64,000 nucleotides of DNA from Amphibalanus amphitrite (taxonomy: Eukaryota > Arthropoda > Thecostraca > Balanomorpha > Balanidae), in assembly GCF_019059575.1 (NCBI RefSeq), contig NW_024881520.1, positions 496,001-560,000 of the forward strand, in the 5' to 3' direction. Below are positions 22,363-34,187 of the stretch, piece by piece; the first letter of the stretch is position 1; the number at the start of each line of letters is the position of its first letter. Under the pieces are notes generated by a model. It was not told where the DNA came from. It saw nothing but the letters and a program-made list of their open reading frames with translations, and made no database searches. Made by a program: the position numbers and the translations under genes.

Positions 22363-23005
22363 ACCGACAGTCCAAGTTTCAGCTAAATCGGCCCAGAAAC
22401 GGCCGAGATATTGCAAACACGAATTAATTGTATTTACTGGCGAATCCCCTTGGCGAGCGGTGCCCTGTGTCGGCCTTTGTTGTCAAAGTTCAATGACCTG
22501 CCGGCTCTGATGCTTTTCACTCAGTTTTTTAAGCGAACAACTGGGCCTAAAGCACGTGCCCTCTGCTCGGCGCCGGTCGCGATTCTAATGCTATCCCTAT
22601 GGCGCACATGAGCACGCGCCACAGGTGCACCCCCGGCCGAATCGTGCCCAAAATTTAATACGACCTGTTGAATTACGTGACCCACGAGTCGTGAAAATTT
22701 CACCCTCGTGCGTCAATCGACGGCGCCGCAATAGGCGTTTTTGGGAGTAACGCCGGCTGCGTAACCCCGACGGCGGCGGACTTTTTAAGATTTATAATAT
22801 TATTACTAGAGGTACAGGTTTACGCGATAACTGTATGTATTGATATGTATGATTAACGGATGCATTAGTTTTGGTGTAGAAACTTGCATTTTTATTGGTA
22901 TTATTTGTGAAGAAGTGGGTAACTGCTTTTAATTGAACTGTAAAGTATGATGGTGAAGCATGCGAGTTGTTCGAGCCCTTTGTAAGTTAGGATGTTACTC
23001 AATTC
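22363..23005 (+). repeat. Spacer unit 2 (short form, 643 bp)
   Basis: Same as spacer 1 but lacking the ~130-bp segment. The join reads GGTCGCGATTCTAATGC. Confidence 0.9.
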
Positions 23006-23691
23006 AACCCTACCCTACCCTACCCTACCCTACCCCTACCCCTACCATACCCTACCCTACCCTACCCTACCCTACCCCTACCCCCCCTACCCCTACCATA
23101 CCCTACCCTACCCCTACCCTACCATACCCTACCCTACCCTACCCTATACCCTACCCTACCATACCCTACCCTACCCCTACACTACCCTACCCTACCCTAT
23201 CTACCCTTCCCTACCCCTACCCTACCCTACCCCTACCCTATCCTACCCTACCCCCTACCCTACCCTACCCTACTCTACCCTACCCTACCCTACTACCCTA
23301 ACCTACCCTACCCTACCCTACCCTACCCTACCCTACCCTACCCTACCCTACCCTATCCTACCTTACCCTACCCTACCCTACCCTATAGTCCCTACCCTAC
23401 CCTACTACCCTACCCTACCCTTACCCTACCCTACCCTACCTTACCCTACCCTACCCTACCTTACCCTACCCTACCCTACCCTACCTTACCCTACCCTACC
23501 CTACCCTACCCTACCTTACCCTACCCTAACCCTACCCCTACACTGCCCTACCCTACCCTAGACTACCCTACCCTACCCTACCCTACCCCTACACTACCCT
23601 ACCCTACCCCTACCCCTACCCCTACCCTACCCTACCCTACCCTACCCTACCCTACCCTACCCTACCCTACCCTACCCTACACTACACTACC
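23006..23691 (+). repeat. CCCTA pentamer array 3
   Basis: CCCTA with frequent CCCCTA and CTTACC variants. It gives long meaningless Tyr-Pro-Thr-Leu-Pro frames. Confidence 0.95.
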
Positions 23692-24332
23692 AAGGACAGT
23701 CCAAGTTTCAGCTAAATCGGCCCAGAAACGGCTGAGATATTGAAAAAACGAATTAATTGTATTTACTGGCGAATCCCCTTGGCGAGCGGTACCTTGTGTC
23801 GGCATTCGTTGTCAAAGGTCAATGACCTGCCGGCTAATTTCCACTCAGTTTCTTAAGCGAACAACTGAGCCTAAAGCACGTGCCCTCTGCTCGGCGCCGG
23901 TCGCGATTCTAATGCTAACCCTATGGCGCACATGAGCACGCGCCACGGGTGCACCCCTGGCCGCATCGTGCCCAAAATTTAATACGACCTGTTGAATTAC
24001 GTGACCCACGAGTCGTGAAAATTTCACCCACCTGCGTCAATCGACGGCGCCGCAATAAGCGTTTTTGGGAGTAACACCGACTGCGTAACCCCGACGGCGG
24101 CGTGGGCGGCGGCGGCGGACTTTTTAAGATTTATAATAGTAGACTAGAGGTACAGGTTTACGCGATAACTGTATGTTTTGATATGCATGATTAACGGATG
24201 CATGTTTGGGTGTAGAAACTTGCATTTTTATTGGTATTATTTGTGTAGAACCATGGGTAACTGCTTTTAATTGAACTGTAAAGTATGATGGTGATGCATG
24301 CGAGTTGTTCGAGCCCTTTGTAAGTCAATTCA
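23692..24332 (+). repeat. Spacer unit 3 (short form, 641 bp)
   Basis: Short-form spacer, very close to unit 2, with an extra GGCGGC expansion near 24105. Confidence 0.9.
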
Positions 24333-24921
24333 GCCCTACCCTACCCTACCCTACCCTACCCTACCCTACCCCTACCCCTACCCCTACACTACCCTACCCT
24401 ACCCTACCCTTACACTACCCTACCCTACCCTACCCTACCCTTACACTACCCTACCCTACCCTACCCTACCCTACAATCCCTTACCCTACCCTACCCTACC
24501 TTACCCTACCCTACCCTACCCCTACCCCTACACTACCCTACCCCTACCCTACCCTACTCTACCCTACCCTACCCTACGCTACCCTACCCTACCCTACCCT
24601 ACAATCCCCTACCCTACCCTACCCTACCCTACCCTACCCTTACACTACCCTACCCTACCCTACCCTACCCTACCCTACCCTACCCTACCCTACCCTACCC
24701 TACCCTACCCTTACACTACCCTACCCTACCCTACCCTACCCTATCCTACCCTACCCTACCCTACCCTACCCTTACACTACCCTACCCTACCCTACCCTAG
24801 CCTTCTCTACCCTACCCTACCCTACCCTACCCTACCCTACCCTACCCTACCCTACCCTACCCTACCATACACTACCCTACCATACACTACCCTACCATAC
24901 ACTACCCTACCTTACACTACC
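24333..24921 (+). repeat. CCCTA pentamer array 4
   Basis: CCCTA with CTTACACTACC variants. It ends in four CCATACACTACC-type repeats. Confidence 0.95.
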
Positions 24922-25697
24922 ACCGACAGTCCAAGTTTCAGCTAAATCGGCCCAGAAACGGCTGAGATATTGCAAACACAAATTAATTGTATTTACTGGC
25001 GAATCCTCTTGGCGAGCGGTGCCCGGCGTCGGTATTCATTGCCAAAGGTCAACGACCTCCCGGCTCTGATTTCGCTCAGTTCTGCAAGCGAAGAAACTGA
25101 GCCTAAAGCACGTGCCCTCTGCTCGGCGCCGGTCGCGGCCCCATCACGTGCATACCGCTGAACCCACACCCTCGAAAATTTAATACGACAAATAAGTGCA
25201 CGCGTCCGACTTACAGCGAAAATTTCACCCCCGTAGCCCTTACCGTTCGCGAGCAATAGCCTGTTGCCGATTCTAGTGTAAACCCTATGGCACACCACGT
25301 GAGCGCGCGCCACGGGCGCACCCCCGGCCGCATCGTGCCCAAAATTTAATACGACCTGTTGAATGACGTGACCCACGAGCCGTGAAAATTTCACCCTCGT
25401 GCGTCAATCGACGGCGCCGCAATAGGCGTTTTTGGGAGTAACGCCGGCTGCGTAACCCCGACGGCGGCGGACTTTTTAAGATTTATAATAGTAGATTACT
25501 AGAGGTACAGGTTTACGCGATAACTGTATGTTTTGATTTATGTTATGTTACGGGTGCATTAGTTTTGGGTGATTGACTTGTATTTTTAGCTGTATTATTT
25601 GGGTAGATTTGGGTAGCTGTTTCTAATTGAACTGTAAGGGATGGTGATAGTTGCGGGGTGTTCAAGTGTTTTGTATGTTGGGCCCTTTTTGAACTCA
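24922..25697 (+). repeat. Spacer unit 4 (long form, 776 bp)
   Basis: Long form with the ~130-bp segment, and the same length as unit 1. Its 3' end matches the partial unit at 20190-20403. Confidence 0.9.
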
Positions 25698-26471
25698 ACC
25701 CTACCCCTACCCTACCCCTACCCTACACCTACCCTACTACCCTACCCTACCATACCCTACCCTACCCTACCCTACCCTACCCTACTACCCTACCCTACCC
25801 TACCCTACCCTACTACCCTACCCTACTACCCTACCCTAATCTACCCTACCCTACCCTAACCTACCCTACTACCCTATCCTACCCTACCCTACCTAACTCT
25901 ACCCTACCCTACCCTACCCTACCCTACCCTACCCTACCCTACCCTACCCTACCCTACCCTACCATACCCTACCCTATTACCCTACCCTACCCTACCTTAC
26001 CCTACCCTACCCTACCCTACCCTACCCTACCCTACCCTACCCTACCCTACCCTACCTAGTCCCTACCCTACCTTACCCTACCCTACACTACCCTACCCTT
26101 ACACTACCCTACCCTACCCTTACCCTACCCTACCCTACCCTACACTACCCTAACCTACCCTACCCTACCCTACCCTACCCCTACACTACCCTACCCTACC
26201 CTACCCTAGTCCCTACCCTACCCTACCCTACCCTACCCCTACCCCTACCCTACCCCACCCTACACTACCCCACCCTACCCTACCCCACCCTACCCTACCC
26301 TACCCCTACCCTACCCTACCCCTACCCCTACCCCTACCCCTACACTACCCTACCCTTCCCTACCCTACCCCTACCCCTACCCCTACCCTACCCTACCCTA
26401 CCCTACCCTACCCTTACACTACCCTACCCTATACCCTACCCTACCCTACCCTACCATGCACTACCACCTAC
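25698..26471 (+). repeat. CCCTA pentamer array 5
   Basis: CCCTA with CTACTACC, CCCCTA and CTAGTCCC variants. Confidence 0.95.
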
Positions 26472-26930
26472 CACCGACAGTCCAAGTTTCAGCTAAATCG
26501 GCCCAGAAACGGCTGAGATATTGCAAAAACAAATTTATCGTATTTACTGGCGAATCCCCTTGGCGAGGGGTGCCCGGCGCCGGTATTCGTTGTCAAAGGT
26601 CAATGACCTGCCGGCTCTGATGCTTTTCACTCAGTTTTTTAAGCGAACAACTGAGCCTAAAGCACGTGCCCTCTGCTCGGCGCCGGTCGCGATTCTAATG
26701 CTAACCCTATGGCGCACATGAGCACGAGCCACGGGTGCACCCCTGGCCGCATCGTGCCCAAAATTTAATACGACCTGTTGAATTACGTGACCCACGAGTC
26801 GTGAAAATTTCACCCTCCTGCGTCAATCGACGGCGCCGCAATAAGCGTTTTTGGGAGTAACACCGACTGCGTAACCCCGACGGCGGCGGCGGCGGACTTT
26901 TTAAGATTTATAATAGTAGATGTAAAATAA
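26472..26930 (+). repeat. Spacer unit 5 (short form, truncated)
   Basis: The first ~460 bp of a short-form spacer. It stops at TTATAATAGTAGATGTAAAA, where the tandem pattern ends. Confidence 0.85.
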
Positions 26931-27085
26931 TTGATATGAAAAAGCCGTCTCATAAGTTATGACCCCATTTCACCACACGCAAGTGGCAGAAATGACAATG
27001 ATCAGCTGACGCATTTTTCTTGGCCGAAGTCAGAGCGCGCAGCCCGACGCACCACCACCGCACCACAAAGTATGAGCAGAAGCCG

Positions 27086-27310
27086 CGCCCAAAGCCAGGG
27101 CCCCGGTAACGTGAGGTAGCCGAGTCGGGGCAGCGTGCGCTGACCCAAGCCGGGGCCGCAGCTTTGGGCGCGGTCTACCGCATCCCCGCGGGCAGCCCCG
27201 GGCTATCACATGACACCGGGAGGACGCGCGGCTCCGGCTTGGGTCAGCGCACGCTGCCCTGACTCGGCTACCTCACGTTACCGGGGCCCTGGCTTTGGGC
27301 GTGGTCTACC
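27086..27310. repeat. GC-rich long inverted repeat
   Basis: About 70-bp arms: left CAAAGCCAGGGCCCCGGTAA onward through GCGCTGACCCAAGCC, right GGCTTGGGTCAGCGC through TTACCGGGGCCCTGGCTTTG. An ~80-nt loop separates them. CTTTGGGCG(C/T)GGTCTACCGCA also occurs as a direct repeat at 27163 and 27290. The arms are almost identical, so the structure is young or maintained. Confidence 0.85.
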
Positions 27311-27619
27311 GCACCACCTAACAGGCGTGTTCGAAACCGCAGGAGCTGATGATGAACGGGTTTATCGAAACTTGATTGGATGAGCATATCGGTAATAGCG
27401 ATTTCAGTGTGTGCATTTATTGTTCATAGTGGTGTGAAATGTGGTTGGGGTACGACCGACAACCCGTCGGGGCGAATTTCACACTGGGGTACTCAAAATT
27501 TGAAGAATTTAAGACGTTTCCATGAGTTTTGAAGGTATGGATAAGTTCTAAAAATCCGGTTCTCCTTATCTGGGCCATTAACTCCATACGGTCCAGGAAA
27601 GCTGGCACACTACCTTTAA

Positions 27620-28245
27620 CCTGATATGGACCATAATAGAACGCCTGATGCATAATCAGACAACAAAACATAAAAATCACTCCAAAAACACCTTTTTGGC
27701 TATATCTCCCTAAATGGTTATCACGATTTATTTCCAGTCTGCTCATATAATGATCATAGAGTGCACGTTTTTATAGAAGAGAGGATGTTTCCCCAGAACC
27801 TTGCCAGTTCCGAGAAACATCGGTGAGGCGTGTTACCTCGGCGGGGCCACTTGCCCCGGTCTACCCTACTGTAACTGCACACGCGCAGTCCAGGGAATGC
27901 TTCCGTAGGTATCCCAAGAATGACCGGGTCGACACTCAAATAAAGCACCCGCCTATACCGTTAGAACCGTTAGAACGGTGATCCGCACACATCATGAAGG
28001 GTCTCACTCTGCAAATGCGCACGTTCGAGGGCCATTCTTATATCTGAGGAAGAAACTGTACAGCCGGCACGGCAAAATGCGCTGAGACGGGTTTTGACAG
28101 GTTAGATGAGATGTCCATTGTCCGCATACCTATACTAAAGCCGTTGAATGTCTATTGTCTACTGACTGCTCTCACTTAGCCTACCAGCATGGCAATTGCG
28201 CTCTTTCTTTACGTGTCCTCTGCTCGCTCGTTTTTCATTCAAAAG
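27620..28245. other. Unassigned stretch before the gypsy element
   Basis: Unique-looking sequence with no gene or repeat I can support. It is the target region of the LTR element. Confidence 0.4.
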
Positions 28246-28250
28246 CGTTT

Positions 28251-28632
28251 CTGGCTGGTGTAGCCAGTAGAAACACTGTAATATACAGATATCTCTTGTA
28301 TTTCGCCACAAAATCGAGATATATATAGTTTTACATACGAACTTACTTATCTAGTATTGCACACATGTTGGCGAGAACATCGAATGTAATAAACGAATAC
28401 ATATGGTTTTTAATATACACATAGCCAATGCAGTTGTCCAAACAATACAGCAGTTTAAGCGAACGGAACGTTAAAAGGGGGGCGCACAACTTAATCGAAG
28501 GCTTTAGCAATTTAGAGACTGGTAAAAGCGACACCTGTTAACAAAACTGTAACTCGCGGTTCACAGCATCTAGCGGCGACCGGTGGAAGTAAACGCGCCT
28601 AGCGGTGACCGGCGGTACATGCAGGGGCTACA
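28251..28632 (-). repeat. 3' LTR of the gypsy element
   Basis: 382 bp, starting TGTAGCCCC in element orientation and ending CCAGCCAG. It is paired with 33264-33645. Confidence 0.92.
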
Positions 28633-28649
28633 TCACTCCCCCGCCCTAG

Positions 28650-31600
28650 TTAAACACCATAAAAAGAAGTTTGGCGGCGAGTACGCGACGAACGGCGGAG
28701 AGGGGGTGGCGAAGCAGGCGGCGGGTCCGGCGGCACGCGGCGAGCCGGGCGAGAGCCGCCGGGGGCACCTGAGCGGCTGGGTGCAGGCGATGCAGCAGGC
28801 GGGCGGTCCACCGAGCTGTCTGTCGCTGTAGTAGGCGTGTAGTTCACCAGGACGTCCGGTGCTGCAGGCGGCGTTGCGGCAGGCATGTTGTCCGTGAAGG
28901 CCGGTTTACACCGAGCCAGGGTGACGGTGTCGCGTCGCCCGAGACGGTCGATGGTGACGGTGTGCTGGTCGCGGGATAGGACACGATAAGGACCGTCATA
29001 GACGTATTGGAAAGGAGAGCGATGCGAATCGCGTCGGATGAAGACGTGGGAGCAGGTTTGCATGTCTTGAGAGATGAAGATTTGGCGGGAGCCAGGACGA
29101 GGAGGAGTTGGACGGAGCTCCGACATGGCGGCACGGAGACGAGAGGCTAGGGAAGCCGGATCAGAAGAAGTGTCCGACGACATGGGGGAGAGGAAGTCAC
29201 CAGGAAGTCGGAGACTGCAACCATAGACTAGGTCTGCAGCGGTGCATCCGAGATCCTCCTTGAGGGCCGTGCGCACTCCGAGTAGCACCAGAGGAAGTCG
29301 GTCCGACCAGGAAGCGGCGTCGTCATCGGTCCGCAGAGCTGACTTCAGTTGGCGGTGGAAGCGCTCTACCATCCCGTTTGCTTCTGGGTGGTAGGCGCAG
29401 GTCCGGATCCGGGAGGTGCCGAGAAGCTTGGAGACTTCTGTCCAGAGGCGGGACTCGAACTGGGATCCTCTGTCGGTGGTGATGAGTTCGGGTACTCCGA
29501 AGCGGGCGATCCAGCCGCTGACGAGATGCCGAGCCACCGTGACGGCGTCCATGGTGGGCAGAGGAATTGCCTCGGGCCATCGGGTGAAGCGGTCGACGAC
29601 AGTCAGGAGGTAGGAGTTGCCATGGGACGGAGGAAGTGGTCCGACAAGGTCGATATGGATGTGCAGGAAGCGAGAGTCAGGTGGCTGGAAGCTGCCCATG
29701 GGTGGCTTCGTGTGGCGCTGGATCTTGGCACGCTGACAGTGCTGGCAGCTCCGGACGAAGGCACGGATGTCCGTGTTGATGTGGGGCCAGATGAACCTCG
29801 ATGAGATGAGATGACGCGTAGCGTTGATGCCAGGATGAGACAAGTCGTGGAAGCTCTTGATGATGGAAGGGCGGAGTCTGGCTGGGACTACAGGTCTAGG
29901 TGTGGCCGTTGAGGTGTCGCACCAGAGACGTAGATGCGGATGATCAGGGACTGGGAAGTCACGGATGACCAGAGATGAGGATTGTTGCAGCTTCGGCAGG
30001 TCAGGATCGTTGGCTTGGTGTAGGGCAATGTCGGCCAAGCTCAGAAGGCCGGGTGAGGGTGTAGCTGCGGCAGAAGCTGGCGCAGACACTGAGCTGATCC
30101 GTGAGATGGCGTCAGCTACCGGGTTGAGGTGTCCAGGAACATGTCCGATCTTGCTGGTGTGCTGCAGAATCAGGTCCATGTGACGTTGTTCACGGAGAGA
30201 ATGGTTGGCGTTGCCGTTGGCCTTGAGAGCAAAGACGAGCGGCTTGTGGTCCGTGAGGATCTCGAAGTCACATCCTTCCAGATAGGGCAGGAAATGTCGC
30301 ACGGCGAGGTACATGGCGAGCAATTCCCGTCCAAAGGTGCTGTAGCGGCGTTGGGTGGGCGTGAACTTGCGCGAGAAGAAGGCGAGAGGCTGAAGAGAAC
30401 CACCAACTCGCTGGTGGAGCACGGCGCCGGCTGCCGAGCTGCTGGCGTCAGTGCTGAGGCTCAGAGCTGCATCTTTGACGGGATGAGCGAGCTGGGTGAC
30501 GTCAGCGAGGGCGGCTTTGGCTGCAGAGAAGGCGGCGTCAGCCTCTGGGGTCCACGTGACTGAAGCAGCTCGGTCGTCTGAGGCAGTCAGACCGTGGAGA
30601 GGTGCCAGAAGAGCAGCAGCGTGTGGGATGAAGCGGTGATAGAAGTTGATCATCCCCAGGAACTTCTTGAGGCTCTTCTTTGACTCTGGACGGTCGAAGT
30701 TCTTGATCGCGCTGACTCGATCGTCGAGAGGAGTGATGCCTCCGCTGGAGATCTGGTGGCCGAGGTAGGAGATGCTCTCCATGCCGAAGGCGCACTTCGA
30801 TGGGTTGAGGAGCACACCGTTGCGGGAAAGACGGCTGAAGACCTCTCGGAGGTGTGACAGGTGTTCCGAGATGCTGCTGCTGGCGATGAGGATGTCGTCT
30901 ACATAGACGAAGGCGAAGTCCAGGCCACGGAGGATGTGATCCATGAACCTTTGGAAGGTCTGAGCGCAGTTCCGGAGACCGTACGGCATACGGAGGAACT
31001 CGAAGGCGCCGAAGGGCGTTGTGATCGCTGTCTTGGCGATGTCTTCTGGGGCCATCGGTATCTGGTTGAAGGCCCTGACGAGGTCGAGCCGAGAGTAGAT
31101 CGATGTCCCAGCGAGGCAGGCAGTGAAGTCATGGAGATGTGGTAGTGGGTACCGGTCAGGCACTGTGATGCGGTTCAGTGCACGGTAATCTCCACAGGGT
31201 CTCCAATCTCCAGACGACTTGGGCACCATGTGCAGCGGTGATGCATACCGACTGCTGCTGGGTCGGATGACTCCGAGACTGAGGAGGCGTTGGAACTCTG
31301 CCTTGGCAGTGGCGAGTCGAGCTGGATCCAGACGGCGTGGGCGGCAGAAGACTGGAGGGCCGGTAGTCTCGATGTGATGTCGGACTGAGTGCTGTGGCTC
31401 CGGATGATGTGACGGCTGGGTGAGGCTGGGGAATTCTCGAAGGAGGGTAAGGAATGCTGGGTTGTCGGTTCCGACGACGGCTGTCAGTCCGGTGGATGGC
31501 ACTGAAGAGTGGGAAGCAGGTGAAGACAACCTAGTTAGGTGGTCGATGAGACGGCCTCTCTTGGTGTCGACGAGGAGATCATACGAGGAGAGGAAGTCGG

Positions 31601-31967
31601 CTCCTAGGAGAGGATGGGAGACGTCCGCGATGATGAAGATCCAGTTGAAATCTCTTCTGAGGCCGAGAGAAAGCGTGAGCATGCGCTGACCATAGGTCTG
31701 GATGCTGCTGTTGTTGGCTGCTTGCAGATCCAGTCCGTTGGTTCCGCGAGCACGATCGGTGGGTGTCGCTGGAAGAACACTGTACTCAGCTCCAGTGTCG
31801 ATGAGGAAGGTGATACCAGTGTTGTTGTCCTTGAGTCTCAGAAGGCCGCTGGCTGGAGGGACGTCAGGGTTGAGCAGGGCAGGTGCAGACGTCTGTGTCA
31901 CCTGTCCTACTGCTGGTTTCCCGAGGTCTGAGTTGCGGTTGTAGACCACGAGCACGGTGACTGACAT
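28650..31967 (-). CDS. pol: gypsy pol polyprotein (PR-RT-RNase H-IN)
   Basis: The frame is 1105 residues long. Domain order is an aspartic protease with DTGAEYS (about 57-63), reverse transcriptase with YVDD (355-358), RNase H with STDAS and TDHKPL, and a zinc-binding HHCC region ([16 protein letters not shown]). The integrase core follows, with [18 protein letters not shown] and [13 protein letters not shown], then a basic, proline-rich tail. It overlaps gag by 61 bp in a different frame, consistent with the frameshifting this family uses. No chromodomain is evident. Confidence 0.93.
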   Translation of the reverse strand: MSVTVLVVYNRNSDLGKPAVGQVTQTSAPALLNPDVPPASGLLRLKDNNTGITFLIDTGAEYSVLPATPTDRARGTNGLDLQAANNSSIQTYGQRMLTLSLGLRRDFNWIFIIADVSHPLLGADFLSSYDLLVDTKRGRLIDHLTRLSSPASHSSVPSTGLTAVVGTDNPAFLTLLREFPSLTQPSHHPEPQHSVRHHIETTGPPVFCRPRRLDPARLATAKAEFQRLLSLGVIRPSSSRYASPLHMVPKSSGDWRPCGDYRALNRITVPDRYPLPHLHDFTACLAGTSIYSRLDLVRAFNQIPMAPEDIAKTAITTPFGAFEFLRMPYGLRNCAQTFQRFMDHILRGLDFAFVYVDDILIASSSISEHLSHLREVFSRLSRNGVLLNPSKCAFGMESISYLGHQISSGGITPLDDRVSAIKNFDRPESKKSLKKFLGMINFYHRFIPHAAALLAPLHGLTASDDRAASVTWTPEADAAFSAAKAALADVTQLAHPVKDAALSLSTDASSSAAGAVLHQRVGGSLQPLAFFSRKFTPTQRRYSTFGRELLAMYLAVRHFLPYLEGCDFEILTDHKPLVFALKANGNANHSLREQRHMDLILQHTSKIGHVPGHLNPVADAISRISSVSAPASAAATPSPGLLSLADIALHQANDPDLPKLQQSSSLVIRDFPVPDHPHLRLWCDTSTATPRPVVPARLRPSIIKSFHDLSHPGINATRHLISSRFIWPHINTDIRAFVRSCQHCQRAKIQRHTKPPMGSFQPPDSRFLHIHIDLVGPLPPSHGNSYLLTVVDRFTRWPEAIPLPTMDAVTVARHLVSGWIARFGVPELITTDRGSQFESRLWTEVSKLLGTSRIRTCAYHPEANGMVERFHRQLKSALRTDDDAASWSDRLPLVLLGVRTALKEDLGCTAADLVYGCSLRLPGDFLSPMSSDTSSDPASLASRLRAAMSELRPTPPRPGSRQIFISQDMQTCSHVFIRRDSHRSPFQYVYDGPYRVLSRDQHTVTIDRLGRRDTVTLARCKPAFTDNMPAATPPAAPDVLVNYTPTTATDSSVDRPPAASPAPSRSGAPGGSRPARRVPPDPPPASPPPLRRSSRTRRQTSFYGV

Positions 31968-32956
31968 GAGCGCGCGTTGGTACCGAACTTGTGGTGGTAC
32001 CAGCAGTAGGAAGCACCAGCGCCGGTAGGCGTGTTGGTTGCAGGGCTGGGTGACCGGGCAGCAGCAGACAGGTCGCGTGATGGACGGTGGCGAGCGCGGC
32101 CGGGGGCACGGGATGCAGACCTCTCTCGGCGGCGTGTCTCGTCCACCAGTGTGGCGACTGATGTTGTGAGGGCCGTGATACCAGTCAGCAGCTGGCTCAT
32201 CAGGTCTTGGAGGTGGAAGGGTCCTGCAGGAGCAGCAGGTGAGGCTGCAGCAGGCGCAGAAGTCGATACCGCGGCGAGAAGGCCTGAGGTAGGTGCAGCG
32301 ACGTCCGACTGCTGCGGAAGCTCCAGGAGTCGGTCGGCAGTGCTAGCGATGGTCGCAAGGTCCGTCCCAAGCGGCAGGCACTGGAGGAAGGGCTGAGTCC
32401 GAGGCGGAAGAGCATTGAGGAAGATCTGGCGGATGAGCGGGGAATCTTGTGAGCCTTCAGCTTCAGCAAGGTCCAGGAGATGCCGGAGGAATTGGGAAGG
32501 ACGCCTGTCGCCGAGTTGTTGGCCAGAGAGCAGGCAGCGAAGACGCTGTTCGACTGATTTGCCGAACCGCTGACGGATGGCGTCGGAAAGGATGGTGTAA
32601 GGTCGGTCTTGAGGAGGGTTGCGAAGGATGTCGGTGAAGTCGCGCAGGAGGTGGCCAGGAAGGAGAGTAGCGGCGATCCGGAAGCGGCTGAGCTCATCGT
32701 CCACAGCTGCCTGAGAGAAGAAGAGGTCCAGCTGGACGAGCCAGATCACGGGGTCCTCCTCGAAGAAGCGCGGCGGCGCGACGTGGCTGCGTGGCGCGGT
32801 CGCCACGCGGAGGTAGTCCGGTTGGGCGGCAGCGGCAGCAGCAGCAGCATGCGAGGCGGCGGCGGCGGCTGCACCGGCGCCGGCGGCTGCACCGGTGCCG
32901 GCGGCTGCACCGGCGCCGGCAGGCTGGGTCTTCTGGTCCATGGCTGCCGAGAGCAA
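31907..32956 (-). CDS. gag: gypsy gag
   Basis: The frame is 349 residues long. An alanine- and glycine-rich N-terminus is followed by a capsid-like helical region ([20 protein letters not shown] onward). Near the C-terminus is the CHCC finger [18 protein letters not shown]. That finger, in place of the usual CCHC, is typical of CsRn1-group elements in arthropods and flatworms. Confidence 0.88.
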   Translation of the reverse strand: MLSAAMDQKTQPAGAGAAAGTGAAAGAGAAAAAASHAAAAAAAAQPDYLRVATAPRSHVAPPRFFEEDPVIWLVQLDLFFSQAAVDDELSRFRIAATLLPGHLLRDFTDILRNPPQDRPYTILSDAIRQRFGKSVEQRLRCLLSGQQLGDRRPSQFLRHLLDLAEAEGSQDSPLIRQIFLNALPPRTQPFLQCLPLGTDLATIASTADRLLELPQQSDVAAPTSGLLAAVSTSAPAAASPAAPAGPFHLQDLMSQLLTGITALTTSVATLVDETRRRERSASRAPGRARHRPSRDLSAAARSPSPATNTPTGAGASYCWYHHKFGTNARSCQSPCSWSTTATQTSGNQQ

Positions 32957-33263
32957 TGGTCGGGAAGATCGGTGGCGGCGACGGCGACACGGCGATCGGC
33001 AGGTGCTGCGGTGCAGCTGCAGAGGTAGCCGGACGGTAAGGTGAGCCGATGAAGTAGCTGGATCGTAGTGCAGCAGTAGCAGTCGGCGTTATTCAGTTCC
33101 ACACAGCACAAAAGAAGGATCCTCGTGGAAACACACCATCCGCCACTTCCTTCCTACACAAAGAGAGCTGGAGGAGATAGCTCAGGGTGCAGGCCAGTGT
33201 CGGTGTGCCAGGGAACACGAGGGGATAGCGATCCCATATTGCGTAGAACGCGGGGTCACCAAT

Positions 33264-33645
33264 CTGGCTGGTGTAGCCAGTAGAAACACTGTAATATACA
33301 GATATCTCTTGTATTTCGCCACAAAATCGAGATATATATAGTTTTACATACGAACTTACTTATCTAGTATTGCACACATGTTGGCGAGAACATCGAATGT
33401 AATAAACGAATACATATGGTTTTTAATATACACATAGCCAATGCAGTTGTCCAAACAATACAGCAGTTTAAGCGAACGGAACGTTAAAAGGGGGGCGCAC
33501 AACTTAATCGAAGGCTTTAGCAATTTAGAGACTGGTAAAAGCGACACCTGTTAACAAAACTGTAACTCGCGGTTCACAGCATCTAGCGGCGACCGGTGGA
33601 AGTAAACGCGCCTAGCGGTGACCGGCGGTACATGCAGGGGCTACA
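33264..33645 (-). repeat. 5' LTR of the gypsy element
   Basis: 382 bp, indistinguishable by eye from the 3' LTR. It lies about 460 bp upstream of the dynein gene start codon and reads away from it, so the two promoters are divergent. Confidence 0.92.
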
Positions 33646-33650
33646 CGTTT

Positions 33651-34104
33651 GATGATAAAATCCAAATTGCAATAGATATCTACGAATTACGATAGATACC
33701 TATTTATGCCTAAACGTTTTGCAGTTTTACGGTTTTACGTTATGCTAGTAACCAGTCGTCTAATTTTTTTCATTTTTCAGCCATTTAAACCAGTTTGGCT
33801 CTGCACTAGCAACATGACGTATGAAAATGAGTCAAATATTGCACATAAAGCATAAATCTTCCCGTAGATGGTTTGAGAATTTAATATCATCTGTGGAAAA
33901 TATTGGTTCTAATATGAGGATACAGCAACTTTTGAATTACTAGTGTTATGCCTTCACCCACTGCCTTCATTTCGCCGCAGAAGAACCGCTCCTTGATGAC
34001 AAAAGTCGGCGAATTTGACGCGGGCTACGCCTTCGTGTTGTTTGTAGAGTGTGGTGTGTGGTGAGGATACTGCTTCTTATAGGTGTTATTCTGCGAAAAA
34101 AGAC
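33651..34104 (+). promoter_or_regulatory. Presumed promoter and 5' UTR of the dynein gene
   Basis: This is the 454-bp gap between the LTR element and the start codon. It must hold the core promoter unless transcription begins inside the LTR. I see no clear TATA box. Confidence 0.4.
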
Positions 34105-34187
34105 ATGGATTCATCTAAAAGCTTCAGGGATGAAAATGGATCGGATGGGGGTGAAGGAAAGAAGACTGACAACAAAGAGGGAATCTG
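34105..34187 (+). CDS. Dlic: Dlic exon 1
   Basis: It encodes an acidic and lysine-rich N-terminus beginning [16 protein letters not shown] and ending GIW, with the Trp codon split before GTAAGT. Joining to exon 2 gives IWSSILTEV, the counterpart of vertebrate LWSCILSEV. This confirms the link across the long intron. Confidence 0.85.

Larger units (their letters stand above)
19813..27619. mobile_element. Possible 7.8-kb TTAA-flanked element enclosing the CCCTA arrays
   Basis: TTAA plus AGGTAGTGTGCCA at 19813 is mirrored by TGGCACACTACCT plus TTAA ending at 27619, with a further CTTT match after one mismatch. This is the pattern of a Kolobok-like element. Everything between is non-coding: unique AT-rich ends, five CCCTA arrays with spacers, and a GC-rich hairpin. 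That the two ends belong to one insertion, rather than to two copies, is inference. Confidence 0.5.
28246..33650 (-). mobile_element. Ty3/gypsy LTR retrotransposon, CsRn1-like, apparently whole
   Basis: CGTTT duplications at 28246-28250 and 33646-33650 flank a 5.4-kb element lying on the minus strand. The two 382-bp LTRs look identical by eye, which means a recent insertion. Next to the 5' LTR is TGGTGACCCCG (33251-33261), matching the 3' end of tRNA-Trp. Next to the 3' LTR is a purine-rich tract (28633-28650). Both gag and pol frames are long and open, so it looks whole. The tRNA-Trp primer and a CHCC gag finger are hallmarks of the CsRn1 group. There is no envelope gene. Confidence 0.93.

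Noticed and set aside
22992-25069. Proline-, tyrosine- and threonine-rich proteins of up to 254 residues
   Set aside because: Direct translation of the CCCTA microsatellite, open in several frames at once.
20404-26471. A chromosome end (telomere)
   Set aside because: The pentamer is CCCTA rather than CCTAA, is degenerate, is broken by spacers, and is followed by genes on both sides.
29349-29804. Open frames antisense to the gypsy pol gene
   Set aside because: Shadows of a GC-rich coding region on the other strand.
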